Shown here: piece after piece, positions 27,958 to 31,712 of the stretch
How the letters are laid out: each line of letters opens with the position of its first letter
How positions within the stretch are numbered: the first letter of the stretch is position 1
From: Cytidiella melzeri
Taxonomy: Eukaryota > Basidiomycota > Agaricomycetes > Polyporales > Irpicaceae
Length of the DNA stretch: 31,712 bases
NCBI GenBank assembly: GCA_022592445.1
Contig: JABYQR010000462.1
Coordinates: forward strand, 1-31,712
Direction of reading: 5' to 3'
Made by a program: the position numbers and the translations under genes
Notes under the pieces: generated by a model
Told to the model about the DNA's origin: nothing
The model's input: the letters and a program-made list of their open reading frames with translations, nothing else
Databases searched by the model: none

Positions 27958-29424
27958 ATGGCCACTCAATCTAACGCCGGATCCAACGCTGCCCCCGCTG
28001 CTGCCGCCAACCTCACCCACTCTGTTCCTTTTGGCAAAATCACGCCAATTGTTTACAACCATTCTGTTGAGAACTTTGAACAGCATATCTTCCACAACCT
28101 CAACATGGCCCAAAGGACCTTTACTCGCACAGCTTAGGGAGAAGCAACTACTACCATCGTTCACAACATGATGAATCAGATGGTTCTTATCTGGAACAAC
28201 CAGCTGTCACTCCTGGAGGATAACCTCCAGGAATATGTGGATAAAGTCGCTCAAGACCTGTATTCGCAGTCCGCTGCTGACACGCAAGTCCAGCGGATGG
28301 ACACTGACCTGGATATGGTCAAAACGACGATCACAAATGTGGTCAACCAGATCAACTAGCTTCCCTTGTCGCAAGGACAAGGAGGATCCTCGCGCCAGCC
28401 TAAGATTGGCGAACCCCCGGAGTTCAACGGCACCGATGGCAAGGTCAAGTTCAACGAGTGGTTGAACAAGATCTCTCTGTGGCTTGTCCACGAGAACGTT
28501 GCTACAGACAGGCAACGTATTGCCGTCGCGATGAACCGGCTCTCAGGCGCGGCGGCTCAATCCATGGAGCCGTGGATCAAGAAGCTGACAAAGGGTCAGA
28601 CAATTGGAACATGGGAAGAGTTTGAGAACGAGCTCAAAGTACAGTACGGTCAACGGGACGACAAGGAGGGCGCCCGGAAGGAGCTTAACGCCTTGTTCAA
28701 CAATACAGATCTGGCGCATAAGAACTTTGTCAAGTACGCGGAACGCTTTCGTACGCTTGGCAGGCTCTCAGGGTACGAAGACGATTTGCTTATCCATAAG
28801 CTCAAGCACGTCATTGAGAAGGATATGAGGCTCGTCATGATTGGGAAAGATGAAAATCAAATCCCTACCACATGGCCTCAATTCCTCGACCTCTTGCTTG
28901 ACATTCACAAGAAGGTTTACCCGGAGAAAGCGCAGGGCCAGATCTTTGCAAAAGAGAAGGATACGTCCTCTCCTATGGAGGTGGACGCTGCGGATAAGAA
29001 GAAGAAGAAGAACGACAAGCGGAACAAGGGCAAAGGCAAGGAGGTGAACTCGACTGAAAAGTCGGAAAAGTTCTGCCACATCCATAAGTGGAAAGGACAT
29101 AACACGGATGAGTGCAACCTCAACGGCCTCAAGAAGAAGCCCGATGACAAGAAGAAGGAAGTAAAGAAGGATGGAAAGTCTTCGGCGCCGAAGAAGATTT
29201 GGGCAGCAGATGCCGAGGACTCTGGATCGGACAGCGAGGCCAAAGCCCCTAAGGCTTCGTCGTCAAAAACGAAAAATGTTGATACCGCGCGCCTAGAGTT
29301 GGCGGCTCATATAGAGGAGGTTCCAACAGAAGATGATGAACCTTCAACTCCTCACGCGTCCCCTGAAAAGGGTAAAGGGAAAAAGCCGACCAAGGGAAAG
29401 GATTTTTTCCGAAGCGTCATGTGA
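27958..29424 (+). pseudogene. element D gag, with two in-frame TAG codons
   Basis: One frame runs from ATG 27958 (MATQSNAGSNAAPAAAANL) to TGA 29422-29424, interrupted only by TAG at 28135 and 28357. Both would be Gln by a single C-to-T change. In order: a helical N-terminal region, the Gypsy Gag domain (FNGTDGKVKFNEWLNKISLW ... TWEEFENELKVQYG ... YAERFRTLGRLSGYEDDLL), a Lys-rich stretch, and a knuckle of the CX2HX4HX4C type (CHIHKWKGHNTDEC). The C-terminal tail is rich in Lys, Asp and Ser and ends FFRSVM. From 28360 on the frame is open for 354 codons. No protease or polymerase follows. Confidence 0.85.
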
Positions 29425-29522
29425 CTCCCTGCGAACATGAACGCTTAGGCCCTGATACCCTCGATCTTTGTACCGTACATCCTCTCTTGTACCGGTACCA
29501 CCACCATCGAAGACAGACGCCC

Positions 29523-30812
29523 ATGACTACTCCTTCGAATCTCGACGTACCTATGGCGACAGCAGCGCGAACGAAGTCCAGCTCACCTACAGCTGGACCC
29601 GTTTGGAGAGAGGGCTCTGTGGAGCCCTTTGAACCATACGGGGGCAGACCTAAAAAGTCTGCTCCCAGATCTTTGACCTCGAAAGAGGCCCCTGCTCTGC
29701 AGGACCCCGAGGCCTCTAGTGGTGCAACTGCTAGAGGCCTCAACCCAATCTCTGAGGGTTCCACCGCCCCTGCGCATAGCTCGGGTGCTGGCTCGCACGG
29801 GACTCAACTTCATGCCCCCGAAGTCTCTAGTGGTGCAACTGCTAGAGACCTCAAATCAATCCCTGAGGGTTCCACCGCCCCTGCGCGTAGCTCGGGTGCT
29901 GGCTCGCACGGGACTCAACTTCATGCCCCCCCGACGTATGCGACTATTGTCCAGACGTCGCAGGCGAATGAGGTGCCGCTACAGGTAAGCATACGCACCC
30001 CCCAACTATCCATCGATCCACGTGCCTGTCATCTGATGGGCACGAGGATTTACTTCGCGCAATATGGGACTGCGCTTATACTCGTGTTTCGAATTCAGAT
30101 TCCGACATCGACCCAGGCTGTTCCAGCCGGGTCTAATCCTTTCCAAGGGCAAACGCACACCAGTGAGCCTGAGGACAGAAACCAATCGCAGCGAACCGAG
30201 GAAGGATCTATCCTTCACGCATTCGTGTGCAGAGGCGAGAACGCAGTGGGTGACATCCTGGATCGTGTCATCGAGTCGTTCGACAATATCGCGATGGCGG
30301 CCCCTAGTTGGGACCCGTCTGGCGCGTTCTTCGCGGAGCTGCCTGTAGGTAGGCGGGAATTCGCTCGTAATCGCATCGTGGGTCTGTTACAAATGGTGAC
30401 AGACCATTTTGAAGCGTACTTCCGAAAGTGGGACCCTGCTTCCCCTTCTCTTCTCATTGCGTCTACTCAGGCGCACCGACACATCGAGGCCTCAACGTTT
30501 ATCCAGGGCACGGTGTCCGATATGGCTTCCAGCGTCAGTCAGATTCGCTCTGACATGGCCAAGCTGCGTAGTGAGCGGAGGCTCAGGTTCCAACAGGAGC
30601 ATATGGAAGTGGACGACGAGGCTTTGCCGTCGTATGCCCGCCCGACAACAGCGTCTGCAGCCAAGGGACCTGGTCCCAAGGCCAAAAAGACGCTTGACTC
30701 AATTTGTGTTGCCCCCGGTCGTGCCTCTCGCAGAGAGCATGGCGGCGCGGTAAGCGATGCAATGACTTCTGCAGACAGGGTGGTGCTGCCTCCGAAGCGG
30801 AAGAGATCATGA
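29523..30812 (+). CDS. unrecognised ORF with tandem repeat and coiled coil
   Basis: The ATG at 29523 (MTTPSNLDVPMATAAR) is chosen because upstream codons in this frame look non-coding. The first third is Ser/Ala/Gly-rich and contains two 37-residue repeats (SSGATARGLNPISEGSTAP type). A globular part follows (GENAVGDILDRVIESFDNIA, ELPVGRREFARNRIVGLLQM), then a helical coiled region (SSVSQIRSDMAKLRSERRLR) and a basic end PPKRKRS resembling a nuclear signal. A 114-base intron may interrupt it. The last codons overlap the next coding region in another frame, so the basic end could be a frameshift artefact. No known domain. It might be a Gag or LINE ORF1-type protein. Confidence 0.45.
   Translation: MTTPSNLDVPMATAARTKSSSPTAGPVWREGSVEPFEPYGGRPKKSAPRSLTSKEAPALQDPEASSGATARGLNPISEGSTAPAHSSGAGSHGTQLHAPEVSSGATARDLKSIPEGSTAPARSSGAGSHGTQLHAPPTYATIVQTSQANEVPLQVSIRTPQLSIDPRACHLMGTRIYFAQYGTALILVFRIQIPTSTQAVPAGSNPFQGQTHTSEPEDRNQSQRTEEGSILHAFVCRGENAVGDILDRVIESFDNIAMAAPSWDPSGAFFAELPVGRREFARNRIVGLLQMVTDHFEAYFRKWDPASPSLLIASTQAHRHIEASTFIQGTVSDMASSVSQIRSDMAKLRSERRLRFQQEHMEVDDEALPSYARPTTASAAKGPGPKAKKTLDSICVAPGRASRREHGGAVSDAMTSADRVVLPPKRKRS
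29713..29934 (+). repeat. two tandem copies of 111 bp inside the ORF
   Basis: Two direct copies with a period of exactly 111 bases (37 codons) differ at only a few positions. The frame is kept. They encode a Ser/Gly/Ala-rich segment ending SHGTQLHAP. Confidence 0.9.
29985..30098 (+). other. candidate intron in the 29523 ORF
   Basis: CAG|GTAAGC at the donor and GAATTCAG at the acceptor bound 114 bases. The length is a multiple of three and holds no stop, so the frame is open with or without removal. The encoded stretch is unlike the low-complexity sequence on both sides. Confidence 0.35.
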
Positions 30813-31712
30813 CACCGGGAGCTCGGAGGAGCTACGCCGATGCCGCCAAAAAGAAGGGGAAAGACAAGGCACCGGCCAAGTCTCCGTTCGAGGGTATGCA
30901 CCCATCAGTCGCGTTGACCCATTGTCAGCGCCAAGCAGCGGCTGCCAAGAAGGCGGCTGCTTCTGCCTCCACATCGACGACTGCTCCTCCTGTTGTGGCG
31001 GGAGAGACCAGTCTTGGAAAGCGTCCGCGTGCGGACTCCACTCACACCACGGAGCGCCCTGACACTCCATCTACCGCGCTCCGCCAGCGAAGAAGCTTCG
31101 GACTGCTGACAACTGGTTCAAGTCGCTCTCGGTGGAGATGATCAACAACTTCGCCCTGGGATTACGAGTCTTGGGCCCTACGGCCGTCGACTTTAGCATC
31201 GACCAGATCCTAGCGACTGGTCAACGAATGGGCTCCTTTGGTTTCCCAATGAGGTGTCCTCCCAATCCGTCCCCCCCCCTGCTCCTGCTCCGGCGAACCC
31301 CCCTGCAAATGCTTCGGCAGGACAGGGTGTGAGTACCCCGGCAGCACGAGACAAGGGAAGGGGAAAATCGTTGTTCCAGGCACCCACCCTGCGAATGATA
31401 CCAAACCAGATGCAGAGCAAATCTCGTACGTGAGCCTAAACCTAAGGCCCCCGTCGTCCATGCCCCCCGGCCTCCAGAGTCTAAGACTACGGTGGTGATT
31501 ACGTTCCACCAGTCTGCTGACGAGGGATTGATCCGCAAGGAAGAGGAAGTTCGAGCCATTGTGGCCCGACTTTATCATAGATGGCAGCTTGCTGAGCACG
31601 AACAGAAGGGAGGCGCGACGACCACCCCCCAACCAAAACTGAATCCTGTTATCAGGGTGAAGTGGGACCGAAAACCTGAACTAACTGCTAGGGTCAGGAG
31701 TAGAATGGGACG
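30809..31712 (+). pseudogene. broken coding region, possibly LINE ORF1-like
   Basis: It starts at ATG 30809 (MTPGARRSYADAAKKKGKDK); the frame is also open upstream from about 30700. It is Ala/Lys-rich, with ETSLGKRPRADS. It then shifts frame near 31085 (KKLRTADNWFKSLSVEMINN), again near 31235 (NEVSSQSVPPPAPAPANPP), and once more near 31430 to reach ESKTTVVITFHQSADEGLIR and KLNPVIRVKWDRKP at the window end. A SYADAAKK-type start, a Pro/Ala linker and a TTVVITF-type core recall ORF1 of fungal LINEs (Tad1-like), but no diagnostic endonuclease or reverse transcriptase is in view. It may be one gene with the preceding ORF. Low certainty. Confidence 0.35.

Larger units (their letters stand above)
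25719..29424 (+). mobile_element. LTR element D, 5' part (LTR, ORF0, gag)
   Basis: It interrupts the reverse transcriptase of element C. Homology to Gypsy pol ends near 25718, where TGTTTCTACAAG offers an LTR start; the exact border is not certain by about 10 bases. A U3-like promoter region, a TATA box, a leader intron, ORF0 and a Gypsy-type gag follow. A pol gene is not found after gag. The window ends before any second LTR, so target duplication and full length cannot be checked. Confidence 0.65.

Overview
The window is a retrotransposon graveyard from a filamentous fungus, most likely a basidiomycete of the Agaricomycetes. The reasons are chromodomain-bearing Ty3/Gypsy elements, a Ty1/Copia element primed by half of the initiator tRNA, short GT-AG intron-like segments, and stop codons that almost all look like C-to-T (or G-to-A) changes. 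I see no host housekeeping gene, rRNA or tRNA. The species cannot be read from the sequence.

Layout. 1-1782: 3' end of pol (RNase H, integrase, chromodomain) of Gypsy element A, + strand. 1783-5138: sequence of uncertain origin with small hydrophobic ORFs and an unrecognised ORF (4392-5141). It is interrupted at 2059-4112 by element E, a 2.05-kb gag-only LTR element. 5139-6993: element X, copy 1 (X1), a 1.85-kb TG...CA unit with a TATA box and one Cys-rich ORF. 6994-7545: fragment of Copia integrase (A2), - strand. 7546-22716: Gypsy element B, - strand, with its 3' LTR, pol, gag, an upstream ORF0 and a cut 5' LTR. B contains solo LTR Z (9730-10508, TSD ATTCA) and a complete Copia element P (14375-21392, TSD AATGG). 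P in turn holds X copy 2 (X2, 19026-20875, TSD GCGG) inside its gag gene. 22717-25718: Gypsy element C, - strand, inserted in B's 5' LTR. 25719 to about 29424: LTR element D, + strand, inserted in C's reverse transcriptase, with LTR, ORF0 and gag. 29425-31712: an ORF with tandem repeats and a broken, possibly LINE ORF1-like coding region.

Insertion order read from who interrupts whom: Copia fragment A2, then B, then P and Z and C into B, then X2 into P, and D into C. No element here looks autonomous: every pol carries in-frame stops or frameshifts. P has LTRs that differ at one base in 170 but five stops in pol, so mutation rather than age seems to have silenced it.

The most interesting items are X, whose two copies keep one Cys-rich ORF with mainly synonymous differences; the ORF0 gene upstream of gag in both B and D; a cluster of heat-shock-element-like motifs and a leader intron in the D LTR; and the hydrophobic and unknown ORFs lying downstream of pol in element A. 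Identities and counts are by eye; no alignment or database search was run.
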